Positions 38,409 through 49,071 of a DNA stretch of 64,000 nt are shown one piece after another. The notes under the pieces are model-generated. The model made no database searches and had not been told where the DNA came from. It worked only from the letters and a program-made list of their open reading frames with translations. A program made the translations under genes and the position numbers. Location: contig NZ_FOGD01000003.1 of the NCBI RefSeq assembly GCF_900111115.1, positions 209,779-273,778 on the forward strand, read 5' to 3'. Source of the DNA: Giesbergeria anulus (GTDB lineage: Bacteria > Pseudomonadota > Gammaproteobacteria > Burkholderiales > Burkholderiaceae_C). Numbering within the stretch: the stretch's first letter is position 1; every line of letters starts with the position of its first letter.

Positions 38409-40217
38409 TCAGCCCCAGCTGTCTTTTAGGCCCACGGCCAGATTGAAAACCGGCTTGCCCAGCGCATGATCGACCCGGTCGGCCACAAAATAGCCATGGC
38501 GCTCAAACTGGAACTTGGCATCAGGCTGGGCATGGGCCAAGGAAGGCTCGATGATGGCCGTGACCACCTTCAGGCTATTGGGGTTAAGCGCTTGCAAAAA
38601 GTCTTTGCCACCGGCATCGGGCTGGGCATCCGAGAACAGGCGGTCATACATCCGCACCTCGGCCTGCACGCCATCGCTCACGCCCACCCAAGTGATCGCC
38701 GCTTTGACCTTCACGCTATCGGCTCCGGGGGTGCCGCTCTTGGTATCTGGCACCACAGTAGCCAGCACTTCGGTGATATGGCCGTTAGCATCTTTGGTGC
38801 AGCCGGTGCATTCAATCACGTAGCCACCCTTGAGGCGCACCTTGTTGCCGGGGAACAGGCGCTTGTAGCCTTTGGGCGGTACTTCGGCAAAGTCTTCGCG
38901 CTCAATCCATACTTCTTTGCCAATCTGAAAGTGGCGCAGCGGCGATGCCACGCCCTCTGGCGGGTGTGGCAATGCGGGCAAGGTGCAAGGCTCTAGGTGG
39001 CCTGCGCCCATCACTTCGTCCCAGTTGGTCAGCACCAGCTTGACTGGGTTGAGCACCACCATGCCCCGGTGGGCAGTGGTTTCTAGGGTTTCGCGTAGGC
39101 AGCCCTCTAGGGTGCTGTAGTCAATCCAACTGTCGCTCTTGGTCACGCCAATGCGCTCGGCAAACAGTTGCAGGCTTTCGGGGGTGTAGCCCCGGCGGCG
39201 CAGGCCAACGATGGTGGGCATACGGGGGTCGTCCCAACCATTCACTTTGCCTTCGTTGACCAGTTGTGCCAGCTTGCGCTTGCTGGTCACGACATAAGTC
39301 AGGTTCAGGCGGGCAAATTCGTATTGGTGCGGCGCCGGGGCGGCCAACAGGCCGCCCTCAATCAGGCGCTGCAACAGCCAGTCGTAAAACGGGCGTTGGT
39401 CTTCAAACTCCAGCGTGCAAATGCTGTGCGTGATTTGTTCTAGCGCATCTTCAATCGGGTGCGCAAAGGTGTACATCGGGTAGATGCACCATTGGTTGCC
39501 GGTGTGGTGGTGTTCGGCATGCTTGATACGGTAGATGGCCGGATCGCGCAGGTTGATGTTGGGGCTGGCCATGTCGATTTTGGCACGCAGCACGGCAGCA
39601 CCATCGGGCAAGGCACCATCACGCATCTGGCGAAAGCGGGCCAAATTTTCTGCGGGGCTGCGGCTGCGGTAGGGGCTGTCCACGCCGGGTTTGCCAAAGT
39701 CGCCCCGGTTAGCGCGCATTTCTTCGGCGGTCTGCTCATCCACATAGGCGTGGCCGGCCTCAATCAGGGCCTCGGCGGCACGGTACATAAAACCAAAATA
39801 GTCGCTGGCTTGGTAGGGCTGGCTGTTGCCCGGTTGGCTCCAGTCAAAGCCTAACCAACGCACGGCATCAATGATGCTGTTGACGTATTCTTGGTCTTCT
39901 TTTTCGGGGTTAGTGTCGTCAAAGCGCAGGTGGCAAACGCCGCCATAGTCACGCGCCAAACCAAAGTTAATGCAGATGGATTTTGCATGACCCACATGCA
40001 GGTAGCCATTGGGTTCGGGCGGAAAGCGGGTGCGGATTTTGGCCGGGTCGGGCTCTCCAGCCGCGTGGTGGGCGGCATCGCCGGGGCTACCGGCCCAGCG
40101 GCGACTGGCGTAGGTGCCTTTGTCCAGATCATGCTCAATGATTTGGCGCAAAAAATTGCTGGTTTTGCTGGCTTCAGGGGCCGCTGTAGCGGCAGGGGCA
40201 GATGTGGGGGTACTCAT
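38409..40217 (-). CDS. glnS: Glutaminyl-tRNA synthetase
   Basis: A 602-residue class I synthetase. The HIGH-type motif is in RFPPEPNGYLHVGHAKSICIN and the KMSKS equivalent is VVTSKRKLAQLV. Typical GlnRS segments (RFDDTNPEKEDQEYVNSI, WCIYPMYTFAHPIEDALE) are clear. The N-terminal 45 residues are a low-complexity Ala/Thr/Ser extension. ATG 40217 and ATG 40226 are both possible starts with no strong ribosome-binding site. Confidence 0.96.
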   Translation of the reverse strand: MSTPTSAPAATAAPEASKTSNFLRQIIEHDLDKGTYASRRWAGSPGDAAHHAAGEPDPAKIRTRFPPEPNGYLHVGHAKSICINFGLARDYGGVCHLRFDDTNPEKEDQEYVNSIIDAVRWLGFDWSQPGNSQPYQASDYFGFMYRAAEALIEAGHAYVDEQTAEEMRANRGDFGKPGVDSPYRSRSPAENLARFRQMRDGALPDGAAVLRAKIDMASPNINLRDPAIYRIKHAEHHHTGNQWCIYPMYTFAHPIEDALEQITHSICTLEFEDQRPFYDWLLQRLIEGGLLAAPAPHQYEFARLNLTYVVTSKRKLAQLVNEGKVNGWDDPRMPTIVGLRRRGYTPESLQLFAERIGVTKSDSWIDYSTLEGCLRETLETTAHRGMVVLNPVKLVLTNWDEVMGAGHLEPCTLPALPHPPEGVASPLRHFQIGKEVWIEREDFAEVPPKGYKRLFPGNKVRLKGGYVIECTGCTKDANGHITEVLATVVPDTKSGTPGADSVKVKAAITWVGVSDGVQAEVRMYDRLFSDAQPDAGGKDFLQALNPNSLKVVTAIIEPSLAHAQPDAKFQFERHGYFVADRVDHALGKPVFNLAVGLKDSWG

Positions 40218-40405
40218 GGCGGACATTTTAGGATGCCAGCTCGGCAGTGCTGGTACGGCTACCGCCACCCGATATATACGTCCAGAAACAAGTTCACAGG
40301 AATTTTTTACCTTTCCTTGCCATCCTATGGCCTAGGTGCTGCGTTATAGGTCTATCAAGCCACAGATGCTGTGGGTGTGCAGTGTGGTTTTCAGGAGATT
40401 TTGGT

Positions 40406-40837
40406 ATGGCAAATAAACGTTCTGTCCGTTCCATGCTGGTCAGTGCCGGTCTGGCTTTGGTCGCGTTGGCCGGGGTTGGCATGGCGCAAGCCAGAGATGT
40501 CAATTGGTCGCTAGGGATCAGTTCGCCCGGTGTGGTGGTGGATGTGGACAATGGCCGTGGTGTGCGCGTCTTGCCGGCCCCAGTGTATTTGGCACCACCC
40601 CCACCGCCCCCACCGCGCGCGGTGTATTACCCGGCACCCGCCCAGCCGGTGTATTACGCACCGCCCCCGCCGCGCCCGGTTTACTATGCTCCTCCGGTGT
40701 ATGTGGCCCCGCCACCGGGCTACTATTACCGCGATGAACCTCGGCACCACCGCCACCGCCACCACGACCGTGGGCATGGCCGGGGGTATGGTGATCATGG
40801 CTATGATGACCGTCGCAGTGGTTGGGAGCGCCGCTAA
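40406..40837 (+). CDS. Secreted Pro/Tyr-rich protein with His/Arg-rich tail
   Basis: A 143-residue exported protein: signal peptide (residues 1-28, ending GMAQA), then a short VNWSLGISSPGVVVDVDN segment, a run of PPPPPPP, PVYYAPPPP and VYVAPPPGYYY repeats (about 60-110), and a tail rich in His, Arg, Asp and Gly. AGGAG lies at 40393-40397. Proteins of this composition are common in Burkholderiales as small envelope proteins of unknown function. The GC-rich repeats also produce open frames on the other strand, which were discarded. Confidence 0.75.
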   Translation: MANKRSVRSMLVSAGLALVALAGVGMAQARDVNWSLGISSPGVVVDVDNGRGVRVLPAPVYLAPPPPPPPRAVYYPAPAQPVYYAPPPPRPVYYAPPVYVAPPPGYYYRDEPRHHRHRHHDRGHGRGYGDHGYDDRRSGWERR

Positions 40838-40918
40838 AGCTGCCCGCTGGCGCAGATAATCTGGCATTTGGGCCTGTGGGCGGTGGATGCAGACAGGCCC
40901 CCCCCGTTAGGAGTGCCC

Positions 40919-41371
40919 ATGAAAACCGTTTTTGTCCTCAATGGCCCCAATCTGAATCTGCTAGGCACGCGCGAGCCTGCCGTTTATGGTGCCCAAACAC
41001 TGGCCGATGTCGAGCAACTCTGTGCCGCTGCCTGCGCCCGCCACGGCTTTGCCCTGCGCTTTCACCAAAGCAACCACGAAGGTACGCTGCTAGATTGGAT
41101 TCATGAAGCAGGCCGCTTGCACGCTGCCGGGCAATTGGCCGGTGTAGTGCTCAATGCCGGGGCCTATACCCACACCAGCATTGCCCTGCCCGATGCTATC
41201 AAGGGCACTGGGGTTACGTTGATCGAATTGCACATCAGCAATGTTCATGCGCGTGAGAGCTTTCGCCACCACTCTTACCTGTCGGCAGTGGCCAAGGCGG
41301 TAATGTGTGGCTTTGGCGTGCCGGGCTATGGCTTGGCGATTGACGCGATGGCCTTGCAGGCGGGGGGTTAA
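40919..41371 (+). CDS. aroQ: Type II 3-dehydroquinate dehydratase
   Basis: A 150-residue AroQ of the shikimate pathway. FVLNGPNLNLLGTREPAVYG carries the active-site Asn-Arg-Tyr set. HQSNHEGTLLDWIHEA and NAGAYTHTSIALPDAI are the other conserved segments, with the catalytic His in ELHISNVHARESFRHHS. The start at ATG 40919 is supported by TTAGGAG immediately upstream. About 200 bases after it contain no gene I can support. Confidence 0.96.
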   Translation: MKTVFVLNGPNLNLLGTREPAVYGAQTLADVEQLCAAACARHGFALRFHQSNHEGTLLDWIHEAGRLHAAGQLAGVVLNAGAYTHTSIALPDAIKGTGVTLIELHISNVHARESFRHHSYLSAVAKAVMCGFGVPGYGLAIDAMALQAGG

Positions 41372-41570
41372 CATGCTCGATTTGCCGCTCACCTGCTCGC
41401 GGCGCGCTGTGGCACCGGGCACGCCCCGGCCTTGACGGGTGGTGCTGCTGCACGATGTGGACAGCAATGCACATGACTCGGGAGTTTGCTGTCGGCCACG
41501 AGTTGCGTGGTGGCGAGGTAGCGGCTGCTGTGTCGTGGTTGGATGAGCTAGCTACCAGGCAACCGTCTGT

Positions 41571-42398
41571 TTAAGTGCTGGTGCTGGCCTGTGGGCGAAA
41601 AAACTCATCCAACAAGGGCAGCAAGCTAGGAAACTCGGTGCTAAACCGCTCCCGCTGGACAAAATAGGCTTCACACACCACCGCAAAGAATTCTGCTGGG
41701 GCCGTAGCGCCATAGGCATCAAGCCAAGGCTGGGGGCCACCAAAGCGCTCGGCCATGCTCACGCGCTCCTGAAAATGCATATAGGCAGGCTCCCAAGCGT
41801 CCCACCAGCAGGCATGGGCGGCGCGGGCGCTGTGTGTGCCCATAAAGCCCGCAGGCAGGGGCGGGCAGCCATCTACTGGGCCATTGCGCATATCGAGTTT
41901 ATGCACAAACTCATGGATCACCACATTGCTGCTACCCGTGCGGCTCTGGCGCACATCGGGCCAACTGAGCATGATGGGGCCGCCAGACATGGCCTCGCCC
42001 GCCAACACTTGACGGTAATCGTGTACCACGCCCGCCGCATCTACCACCTGACGGCGAGCGCGGGCCGGGGCAGGATGCAGCACGATACCGACAAAATCGT
42101 CGTACCAGCCTAGTGCATCTTCTGGCTCGCCCCAGTGCAACAATGGCAGGCAGGCTTGGGCGGCAATTTCTACGGCCATATGGTCGCTTACCACCAAGCC
42201 ATGCACACCCTGAAACTCTTTATCGTGCAAAAACAGCGCAGCCAGCACGCGCAACTTGGCCTGCTCTGCCAAGCTCAGTTGGGCTAAAAAAGGATAGTGG
42301 CGCAAGGTAGGCAGCCACAGGGCGTCACTGATGGTGGGCAGCGGGGCCACAGCTTGCCGCAGGCGTTGCCAGCAGCGTTGCCAAAAAGGCAGGCTCAT
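41571..42398 (-). CDS. mtfA: MtfA-family zinc peptidase (M90)
   Basis: A 275-residue protein. NVVIHEFVHKLDMRNG contains the HExxH zinc motif; WYDDFVGIVLHPAPARAR and EFFAVVCEAYFVQRERF are family segments. In E. coli MtfA binds and inactivates the glucose repressor Mlc; whether this homologue has such a partner here is unknown. It starts 3 bases after the lpxH stop and ends a six-gene minus-strand group. Confidence 0.9.
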   Translation of the reverse strand: MSLPFWQRCWQRLRQAVAPLPTISDALWLPTLRHYPFLAQLSLAEQAKLRVLAALFLHDKEFQGVHGLVVSDHMAVEIAAQACLPLLHWGEPEDALGWYDDFVGIVLHPAPARARRQVVDAAGVVHDYRQVLAGEAMSGGPIMLSWPDVRQSRTGSSNVVIHEFVHKLDMRNGPVDGCPPLPAGFMGTHSARAAHACWWDAWEPAYMHFQERVSMAERFGGPQPWLDAYGATAPAEFFAVVCEAYFVQRERFSTEFPSLLPLLDEFFRPQASTST

Positions 42399-42401
42399 GG
42401 C

Positions 42402-43175
42402 TTACACCAGCGCGATGCGGTGCAGGCCGTGGGCATCCAAGCGCAGCACTTGGGCACGGGCCGGTTGGGCCGCCAAGTCCCAATCGCTCAAGACGATGCG
42501 CGATAAATCAGGGGCCAAGGTATGCTCTGCCGGGCGGTGGGTATGGCCGTGGATCAAGGTGTGGGCCTTGGCTGCTTCTAGCCAGACGATAGCGGCGGCA
42601 GCATCCACATCGGCATAGAAGGTGCCCGATTGCTTGTGCGCCTCGCTCTCTTGCCGCAGGTGGCGGGCCTGCGCCCGGCGCTCGGCCAAGGGCTGGGCCA
42701 GAAACTGCTGTTGCCATGCTCGATTGCGCGCCACGGCGCGAAAGCGTTGGTAGGCTACATCGTCTAGGCACAGTGCGTCGCCGTGGCTCAGGAGCAGGCG
42801 TTGCTGTTGCCATTGAAGCACGGTCGGGTCGGACAAAATGTGCAGGCCACACTGCTGGGCGAAGGCCGAACCCAGCAGGAAATCCCGATTCCCAGCCATA
42901 AAAAACAATGCCCGGCGCTGCGCTGCCGCGTGTAGCACGGCGGCACCTTGGGCTTCAAAACTATCAGGCTCGGCCAACGCATCGTCGCCCACCCAGACCT
43001 CAAATAAATCACCGAGCATAAAAACCGCATCCGCCGGTGTCGTGTCTAGATAGCGCTGCCACGCTGCCCAAGTAGCCAAATCGCCCGGATGCAGGTGCAG
43101 ATCGGCCAAAAAATCGACCGTGCGCCAGTGCGAGGGAGCAAACAGCTCTTCGAACTGGGGCACGGTCGTGGTCAC
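42402..43175 (-). CDS. lpxH: UDP-2,3-diacylglucosamine diphosphatase LpxH
   Basis: A 257-residue metallophosphoesterase that makes lipid X in lipid A synthesis, acting at the inner face of the inner membrane. The metal-binding motifs are FLADLHLHPGD, MLGDLFEVWVGDD, MAGNRDFLLG, LSHGDALCLDD and IHGHTHRP. The first motif has DLHL where DxH is expected, consistent with the family. It follows a cyclophilin gene by 21 bases. Confidence 0.95.
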   Translation of the reverse strand: MTTTVPQFEELFAPSHWRTVDFLADLHLHPGDLATWAAWQRYLDTTPADAVFMLGDLFEVWVGDDALAEPDSFEAQGAAVLHAAAQRRALFFMAGNRDFLLGSAFAQQCGLHILSDPTVLQWQQQRLLLSHGDALCLDDVAYQRFRAVARNRAWQQQFLAQPLAERRAQARHLRQESEAHKQSGTFYADVDAAAAIVWLEAAKAHTLIHGHTHRPAEHTLAPDLSRIVLSDWDLAAQPARAQVLRLDAHGLHRIALV

Positions 43176-43196
43176 GGGTGCAAACGGAGGTAGGGC

Positions 43197-43703
43197 TTAC
43201 AGCGCCACAGCCTTTTCGATCAGCACGTTTTCTTTGGGCACATCGTCATGAAAGCCGCTGCGGCCCGTTTTCACGGCCTTGATCTTATCGACCACGTCGT
43301 TGCCCGACACTACCTTGCCAAACACGGCATAGCCCCAGCCTTGGGCGCTGGGAGCGGTGTGGTTCAGGAAACCGTTGTCGGCCACGTTGATAAAAAATTG
43401 GGCGGTGGCCGAGTGTGGATCGCTGGTGCGGGCCATCGCGACGGTGTAGTTGGCGTTTTTCAGGCCGTTGTTGGCTTCGTTTTCAATCGGGGCGTCGCAG
43501 TCTTTTTGCTTCATGCCCGGCTCAAAGCCACCGCCTTGGATCATAAAACCCGGAATCACGCGGTGGAAGATGGTGTTGTCGTAGTGGCCCTTGTTCACAT
43601 AGGCCAAAAAGTTAGCCACCGACTTGGGGGCCTTGTCGGCATCCAGCTCAAGGGTAATTACGCCGTAGTTGGCAATGTGCAGTTCGACTTGGGGGTTGCT
43701 CAT
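43197..43703 (-). CDS. ppiB: Cytoplasmic cyclophilin-type peptidylprolyl isomerase
   Basis: A 168-residue cyclophilin without signal peptide. [30 protein letters not shown] and [17 protein letters not shown] hold the catalytic Arg, Phe and Gln positions. It lies immediately after an exported paralogue, with which it shares most motifs, indicating local duplication. Confidence 0.94.
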   Translation of the reverse strand: MSNPQVELHIANYGVITLELDADKAPKSVANFLAYVNKGHYDNTIFHRVIPGFMIQGGGFEPGMKQKDCDAPIENEANNGLKNANYTVAMARTSDPHSATAQFFINVADNGFLNHTAPSAQGWGYAVFGKVVSGNDVVDKIKAVKTGRSGFHDDVPKENVLIEKAVAL

Positions 43704-43730
43704 AACAAAAAACCTTCGTTAAAAAAAGAA

Positions 43731-44324
43731 TCAGGGCAGCAGTGTGGCCGAAGTGATGGTCACAGGCGTGCTGGGCACATCTTGGTGGAAGCCTTTGTTA
43801 GCTGTAGGTACGGCTTTGATTTTGTCCACTACGGCGGTACCGTCAATCACCTTGCCAAACACGGCGTAGCCATCGTTGCCGGGCTGGCGGGCGTTGAGCA
43901 TCTCGTTGTTTTTGACGTTGATAAAGAACTGCGCCGTGGCCGAATGTGGATTGCCGGTGCGTGCCATCGCAATGGTGTAGGGCTGGTTTTTTAGACCGTT
44001 GCCCGATTCGAGCATGATCGCGGCCTTGGTTGGCTTTTGCGTCATGTCGGCGGTAAAGCCACCGCCTTGGATCATGAAGCCGTCGATAACGCGGTGAAAA
44101 ATGGTGCCGTCGTAGTGCTTGTCTTTGACGTAAGCCAGAAAATTTTCTACCGTTTTGGGGGCCTTGGCCGCATCAAGCTGCACCACGATGTCGCCCATCG
44201 AGGTACTGAGCTTGACCTTAGGGGCTTGGGCATCTTGGGCGGCTACGGGTTGCACGAGGGCCAAGCCCAGAGCCAAGCTGCTGGCAGCCAGTGCCAACAG
44301 GGATTTTCTTTTGGACAGCATCAA
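43731..44324 (-). CDS. Periplasmic cyclophilin-type peptidylprolyl isomerase
   Basis: A 197-residue cyclophilin with an N-terminal signal peptide ([23 protein letters not shown]). Core motifs are [34 protein letters not shown] and [11 protein letters not shown]. Its ATG overlaps the stop of the L,D-transpeptidase gene as ATGA. Likely helps fold envelope proteins, perhaps including products of its operon (inference). Confidence 0.93.
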   Translation of the reverse strand: MMLSKRKSLLALAASSLALGLALVQPVAAQDAQAPKVKLSTSMGDIVVQLDAAKAPKTVENFLAYVKDKHYDGTIFHRVIDGFMIQGGGFTADMTQKPTKAAIMLESGNGLKNQPYTIAMARTGNPHSATAQFFINVKNNEMLNARQPGNDGYAVFGKVIDGTAVVDKIKAVPTANKGFHQDVPSTPVTITSATLLP

Positions 44325-45622
44325 CTGATTACTCCTTCATAGAATATTTGCCACTGGTCGCCTTGGCGTTTCCAGTATTGGCGTCGCGTCGTGCCGCTGC
44401 GCTCGCCTTTGGTTACTTCACCAAAGGTGACCACCATGGTCTCGCTGGCATCACGCCAGTGCAGGTAAGACTTGTCTTTGAGTTCAACTTCTTTACTCTG
44501 CTGGGTGCTTGTGCTGGCTAGTTTAGTGAGCCACTGTTGCCGGGGCTGCTGTGAGGCACTTTTGAAGTCAGCGGTATAAAAGCGCTGCAAGCTTTGCACA
44601 TCGCCTTGGGCCTTGGCATCGCTCCAAGCTTGCAACACGGTATCAAACTGCTGGCGGGCGGTATCGACGCTGTGCGGCGCTACCCAGCGCAACTCTGGGG
44701 CAATCACTACTGGCGTAGAACGCTCTACGGTGCGCAACAAACGCTCCAGATCAGGATTGGCCAAAGCGACACAGCCATCGGTGGCTTGTGGAGCGCGGGC
44801 AAACTGGTGGGGCGGGGTGCCGTGCAGCCAGATGCCGCTGCCGGTTTTACCCCGGCTTTGGTCTAGCGGATTGGGGTAGTTCAGGGGCAAAGCACCGGCA
44901 CCATAAAAATCGCGCAAGGTGCTGGGGTCGAGGCGACTGGTGATGAAGTAAACACCAATCGGTGTGCGCTGATCGCCTTCGACATATTTGTCGATACCCA
45001 ATTTGCCCACCGAGGCGTAGTAATCAGCCACCAAACGCAGGCCATCGGGAGTGTTTTCAAACAGGTACAAGCGCGAGCGTGAGGCATCTACCGCCACCGC
45101 ATGGCGCTGGCGTGGCGACAGGGTTAAAAACTGCGCTGGAATGGTATTGGCCGGTGGGCGGGCGTGCAGTGCTTGCAAGCGGCGGCGCGATTCTTCGCGC
45201 AACACATCCAGATTCTTGTTGTCTGTAGCGCTGGCCAGATTGCTGGGCAAGTGGGCACCGGGCACGGCACCTGTTGGCTGTGCTGGGCGCGCGCGCGCGG
45301 CCCACAAATCACCCAACACCAACTGCGCCAACTGAAAGTTGGGGTAGTCGCGCACCAGCGCTTCGGCACCGGCCAAGGCTTGGCGGTGCTGGCCTTGGCT
45401 AATCGACTGGTACACCTCTAGCAGGCGAGACTCCGCCTGACCATCGACCAACGCTGCTGGTGGCGCTTTTTTCGAGGCTTTGTTGGTGGGTTTGCTAGGC
45501 TGTTGTGCTGTGGCCGGTGGTGTGTGCACGACCAGCAAGGCGGCCAAGGTAGCAGCCAGCGCAGCACCGGGGCCAGCACGGCCAGAGCGAGAAAAATACC
45601 GAGAGATCACATCCATATCCAT
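44321..45622 (-). CDS. L,D-transpeptidase (YkuD) with C-terminal NTF2-like domain
   Basis: A 433-residue exported protein. After a signal/anchor ([20 protein letters not shown]) and a tetratricopeptide-like helical region comes a YkuD domain (PIGVYFIT, then [21 protein letters not shown] with catalytic Cys). The last 120 residues form an NTF2-like domain ([20 protein letters not shown]...[34 protein letters not shown]) that resembles the C-terminus of the gene just upstream. L,D-transpeptidases form 3-3 cross-links or attach proteins to peptidoglycan. Confidence 0.88.
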   Translation of the reverse strand: MDMDVISRYFSRSGRAGPGAALAATLAALLVVHTPPATAQQPSKPTNKASKKAPPAALVDGQAESRLLEVYQSISQGQHRQALAGAEALVRDYPNFQLAQLVLGDLWAARARPAQPTGAVPGAHLPSNLASATDNKNLDVLREESRRRLQALHARPPANTIPAQFLTLSPRQRHAVAVDASRSRLYLFENTPDGLRLVADYYASVGKLGIDKYVEGDQRTPIGVYFITSRLDPSTLRDFYGAGALPLNYPNPLDQSRGKTGSGIWLHGTPPHQFARAPQATDGCVALANPDLERLLRTVERSTPVVIAPELRWVAPHSVDTARQQFDTVLQAWSDAKAQGDVQSLQRFYTADFKSASQQPRQQWLTKLASTSTQQSKEVELKDKSYLHWRDASETMVVTFGEVTKGERSGTTRRQYWKRQGDQWQIFYEGVIS

Positions 45623-45654
45623 ATCTTTGACGCAAGGGCGGCTGGCCTAGCCGC

Positions 45655-46728
45655 TTAATTACCGACGGTTTCGCGCACGATCACCCAACGCCCCTGTACC
45701 TTGCTCATCTCTAGGGTTTTGCGGCTGCTTGTTTGCAGTGCCCCAGCGCTGTAGTCTTGGCGGAAGCGTGCCGTGGCGCTGTCGCCATCGATGCTCACTT
45801 TCAGGTCTTGCACCTTGACACTGATGCGCGATTTTCCCTCAATGCGAGCACGCCGCTCGGCCTCCCAGTCTTTGCGACTTTGCTTGCCAGAGGGCACCGT
45901 ATTTTTGGCATACGCAGCAAAATAGCCATTTATGTCTTTGCTGCCCCAAGCGTTGGCCCAACCCTGCACAGCGGCACTGACGGCCTGCACGGCAGCGGTA
46001 TCGACTGCCGGGGCTGCTGGGGCCGCAGTGGGCGCTGGTGGCGGCGCAGCCACCGGGGTGGCTGCCGGAGCAGGTGCTGGGCTGGGAGCTGGTTTTACTG
46101 CCACTGGAGCAGGTGCAGGTGCAGGCGCTGGCGCTGGCACCGGTGCGGCCACGGGGGCTGGGGCAGGTGCAGGGGGCACAGCGCTGGGCTTGGTATTGCC
46201 AGCGGCCGGATACGCCAGCCCTTGGATCATCTCTAGCTTAGGCTGCACGCTGGCCGTCTGGGTGCTATCGACTTGCAGCGCCTTGTTGTAGGCGGTGCTG
46301 GCCAGACGGGCATAGACATCGCCTAGATTTTCGTGGGCAGTGGCGTAGCTGGGGTTGGTGCGAATAGCCATTTCCAGCGCCGAGCGGGCTTTGTCAAACT
46401 GGTTTTGTCCGGCATACAGCACGGCCAAGTTGTTGTACGGCTCAGGCAGTTCGGGGTAGTCTTGGGTCAGTTTGGTAAAGACGGCAATAGCTTGGTCTTG
46501 TTTACCCGCCTGCGTCAGGGCTACACCACGCAAAAAGCGCAATTGCGGATCACGCGGCTTGGCGCTCAGGAGTTGGTCGGTGCGGGCCAGTGCGTCGGCG
46601 GGTTTACCCGCGCGTAGCAGCTTCTGGATGTCGCCATACTCATCGGCTTGAGCCACGCTGGTGCCCAGCAGTGCAGTCAAAGTTAACAGGCGCAGAGCAT
46701 GGGTGAAGGTGCGGCGAACGTGCATCAT
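45655..46728 (-). CDS. Exported TPR protein with Pro/Ala linker and NTF2-like C-terminus
   Basis: A 357-residue protein: signal peptide ([17 protein letters not shown]), about three tetratricopeptide repeats (residues 30-150; [56 protein letters not shown]), a Pro/Ala linker (about 180-235), and a C-terminal NTF2-like domain ([20 protein letters not shown]...[23 protein letters not shown]). The last domain matches that of the downstream L,D-transpeptidase, suggesting they arose by domain sharing and work on the same envelope process. First gene of the minus-strand group; divergent from cysS. Confidence 0.82.
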   Translation of the reverse strand: MMHVRRTFTHALRLLTLTALLGTSVAQADEYGDIQKLLRAGKPADALARTDQLLSAKPRDPQLRFLRGVALTQAGKQDQAIAVFTKLTQDYPELPEPYNNLAVLYAGQNQFDKARSALEMAIRTNPSYATAHENLGDVYARLASTAYNKALQVDSTQTASVQPKLEMIQGLAYPAAGNTKPSAVPPAPAPAPVAAPVPAPAPAPAPAPVAVKPAPSPAPAPAATPVAAPPPAPTAAPAAPAVDTAAVQAVSAAVQGWANAWGSKDINGYFAAYAKNTVPSGKQSRKDWEAERRARIEGKSRISVKVQDLKVSIDGDSATARFRQDYSAGALQTSSRKTLEMSKVQGRWVIVRETVGN

Positions 46729-46885
46729 GAAGAGGGAGAAATGGAAGGGCCGGAACAGGCCCGCAGGCGCTTATACTGGCGCGGATTGTAGCGGAGGGGG
46801 TGCCGCGCTGGTGCCTATTCCCTCTGTACGTGCTGCCATTGCCTGCCGGGCCGCTGGCCTCTTCCTTTCCCACACCCAATACCCC

Positions 46886-48262
46886 ATGAGTTTGCGTATC
46901 TACAACACGCTATCGCGTGCCCTGGAAGCGTTTTCGCCGCTGGAGCCGGGCCATGTCCGCATGTACGTCTGCGGCATGACAGTTTACGACCTGTGCCATC
47001 TGGGCCATGCGCGTTCTATGGTTGCCTTTGACGTGGTGCAACGTTGGCTCAAAGCCAGCGGCTTGCGCGTCAGCTATGTGCGCAACATCACCGACATTGA
47101 CGACAAAATCATCCAACGTGCCGTGCAAAATGGCGAAAGCATCCGCCACCTGACGGACAGGATGATTGACGCCCTGCACCAAGATGCCGATGCCTTGGGC
47201 ATTGAGCGCCCCAGCCACGAACCGCGCGCCACCGACTACGTGCCGCAAATGCTGTCACTGATCGGCCAGCTCCAAGACAAGGGCTTGGCCTACCCAGCAG
47301 GCAATGGCGACATGAACTATGCCGTGCGCAAGTTTGTGGGCTATGGCAAGCTGTCGGGCAAGTCGCTTGACGAGTTAAACGCTGGCGAGCGCGTTGCCGT
47401 GCAAGATGGCAAACACGACCCACTGGATTTTGTCCTCTGGAAATCGGCCAAACCCACCGAGCCCGCAGAAGTGCAATGGGACAGCCCGTTTGGCAAAGGC
47501 CGCCCCGGCTGGCATATCGAATGCTCGGCCATGGGTTGCGCATTGCTAGGCCAGACCTTTGACATCCACGGTGGTGGTGCTGATTTGCAGTTTCCGCACC
47601 ACGAAAACGAAATCGCCCAAAGTGAAGGGGCCAGCGGCCAGCCTTTGGCCCGCTTTTGGATGCACAACGGCTTTATCAATATCGACAACGAGAAGATGTC
47701 CAAGAGCTTGGGCAACTTCTTCACCATTCGCGATGTGCTGCAACAGTACGATGCCGAGACGGTGCGCTTTTTTGTCGTGCGCAGCCACTACCGCAGCCCG
47801 CTCAATTACAGCGATGTGCATCTCAACGATGCCCGTGCGGCGCTCAAGCGCCTGTATACCGCTCTAGCCGAAGTGCCTGCCGCTGACGTTGCCATCGACT
47901 GGGCCGATCCTTATGCTGCCCGCTTCAAGGCGGCCATGGATGAAGATTTTGGCACCCCTGAAGCCGTGGCCGTGCTGTTTGATTTGGCCAGCGAGGCCAA
48001 CCGCAGCAAATCGCCCCAAGTGGCCGGGCTGCTCAAGGCACTGGGGGGCATACTGGGCCTATTGCAAACTCCCGCGCAAGATTTTTTGCAAGCGGGCAGC
48101 AGTTTGGATGCCAGCGCCATCGAAGCGCACATTGCCGCCCGTGCCGCTGCCAAAGCCGCCAAAAACTGGGCCGAAGCCGACCGTATCCGCAAGGAACTGC
48201 AAGCGCAGGGCATTGTCCTGAAAGACAGCCCCAGCGGCACCACTTGGGAAGCAGTGCAATAA
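46886..48262 (+). CDS. cysS: Cysteinyl-tRNA synthetase
   Basis: A 458-residue class I synthetase. [20 protein letters not shown] contains the zinc Cys and HLGH motif; [10 protein letters not shown] and [13 protein letters not shown] supply further zinc ligands; [12 protein letters not shown] is the KMSKS motif. ATG 46886 ([16 protein letters not shown]) is the family's usual start; the longer frame back to 46661 overlaps the divergent TPR gene and has no resemblance to the family. The 150-base leader shows no riboswitch that I recognise. Confidence 0.97.
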   Translation: MSLRIYNTLSRALEAFSPLEPGHVRMYVCGMTVYDLCHLGHARSMVAFDVVQRWLKASGLRVSYVRNITDIDDKIIQRAVQNGESIRHLTDRMIDALHQDADALGIERPSHEPRATDYVPQMLSLIGQLQDKGLAYPAGNGDMNYAVRKFVGYGKLSGKSLDELNAGERVAVQDGKHDPLDFVLWKSAKPTEPAEVQWDSPFGKGRPGWHIECSAMGCALLGQTFDIHGGGADLQFPHHENEIAQSEGASGQPLARFWMHNGFINIDNEKMSKSLGNFFTIRDVLQQYDAETVRFFVVRSHYRSPLNYSDVHLNDARAALKRLYTALAEVPAADVAIDWADPYAARFKAAMDEDFGTPEAVAVLFDLASEANRSKSPQVAGLLKALGGILGLLQTPAQDFLQAGSSLDASAIEAHIAARAAAKAAKNWAEADRIRKELQAQGIVLKDSPSGTTWEAVQ

Positions 48263-48277
48263 ACCCCTGCGTCGTCC

Positions 48278-49018
48278 GTGAAGCCTGCCAAAAAAACCAG
48301 CCGCCGCACCAGCCACCCCGATCTGCCACCTTACTGGGCGCAGGCTTGTGCGCAGTTGGGGCAGAAAGACCGGGTATTGCGGCGGCTGATTCCGCAATTG
48401 GGCGAGCATGTGCTAAGCCCTAGCTGCGATGCCTTTACCACGCTAGCGCGTAGCATGGTGGGGCAGCAGATTTCTGTACCGGCCGCCAGAACCCTATGGC
48501 AGCGTCTGCTGGAGTTGTTGCCTGCCCCTGTTGCCGCAGCGTCGCTGCCCCAGACCCAACTGGCCTTGGATTTGGCACCACCACCCACACCAGACGAGCC
48601 ACGGATCGTCCTGCCTACTGAGCTATTGCAACTGCGGGTGGAGGATATGCGTGCCGCCGGGCTATCACCACGCAAGGTAGATTACCTATTAGATTTGGCT
48701 CGGCACTTTGCCAGCGGCAAATTGCGCCCGCACAGCTGGGCCACGATGGACGATGAAGTCATCATCCAGCAATTGCTGCCCATTCGCGGCGTGGGCCGCT
48801 GGACGGCAGAGATGTTTTTGATGTTCCACCTGCTGCGCCCCAACGTGTTGCCGCTGGACGATGCAGGGCTGATCAAAGGCATCAGCCTGAACTATTTTTC
48901 GGGCGATCCAGTCAGCCGCAGTGAGGCACGCGAGGTGGCACAGGCTTGGCAGCCGTGGTGCAGCGTAGCCACTTGGTATATTTGGCGCTCGCTGGAGCCC
49001 CAGCCGCTAGCGCCCTGA
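48278..49018 (+). CDS. DNA-3-methyladenine glycosylase (HhH-GPD, AlkA-like)
   Basis: A 246-residue glycosylase starting at GTG 48278. The helix-hairpin-helix and GPD catalytic region is [32 protein letters not shown], with the catalytic Asp in [30 protein letters not shown] is the substrate-binding helix segment. It removes alkylated bases in base-excision repair. It lies 15 bases after cysS. Confidence 0.92.
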   Translation: MKPAKKTSRRTSHPDLPPYWAQACAQLGQKDRVLRRLIPQLGEHVLSPSCDAFTTLARSMVGQQISVPAARTLWQRLLELLPAPVAAASLPQTQLALDLAPPPTPDEPRIVLPTELLQLRVEDMRAAGLSPRKVDYLLDLARHFASGKLRPHSWATMDDEVIIQQLLPIRGVGRWTAEMFLMFHLLRPNVLPLDDAGLIKGISLNYFSGDPVSRSEAREVAQAWQPWCSVATWYIWRSLEPQPLAP

Positions 49019-49071
49019 ACGCCGTTGCTCGCGCCACCTCAGGCACCGAGAACGCACAAGGAGAACCTATT

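Noticed and set aside
41473..41574. 33-codon plus-strand frame between aroQ and mtfA
   Set aside because: Short, overlaps the mtfA stop, has no ribosome-binding site and no family resemblance.
46747..46885. Possible leader regulatory RNA of cysS
   Set aside because: No T-box or other riboswitch features could be recognised; looks like an ordinary divergent promoter region.
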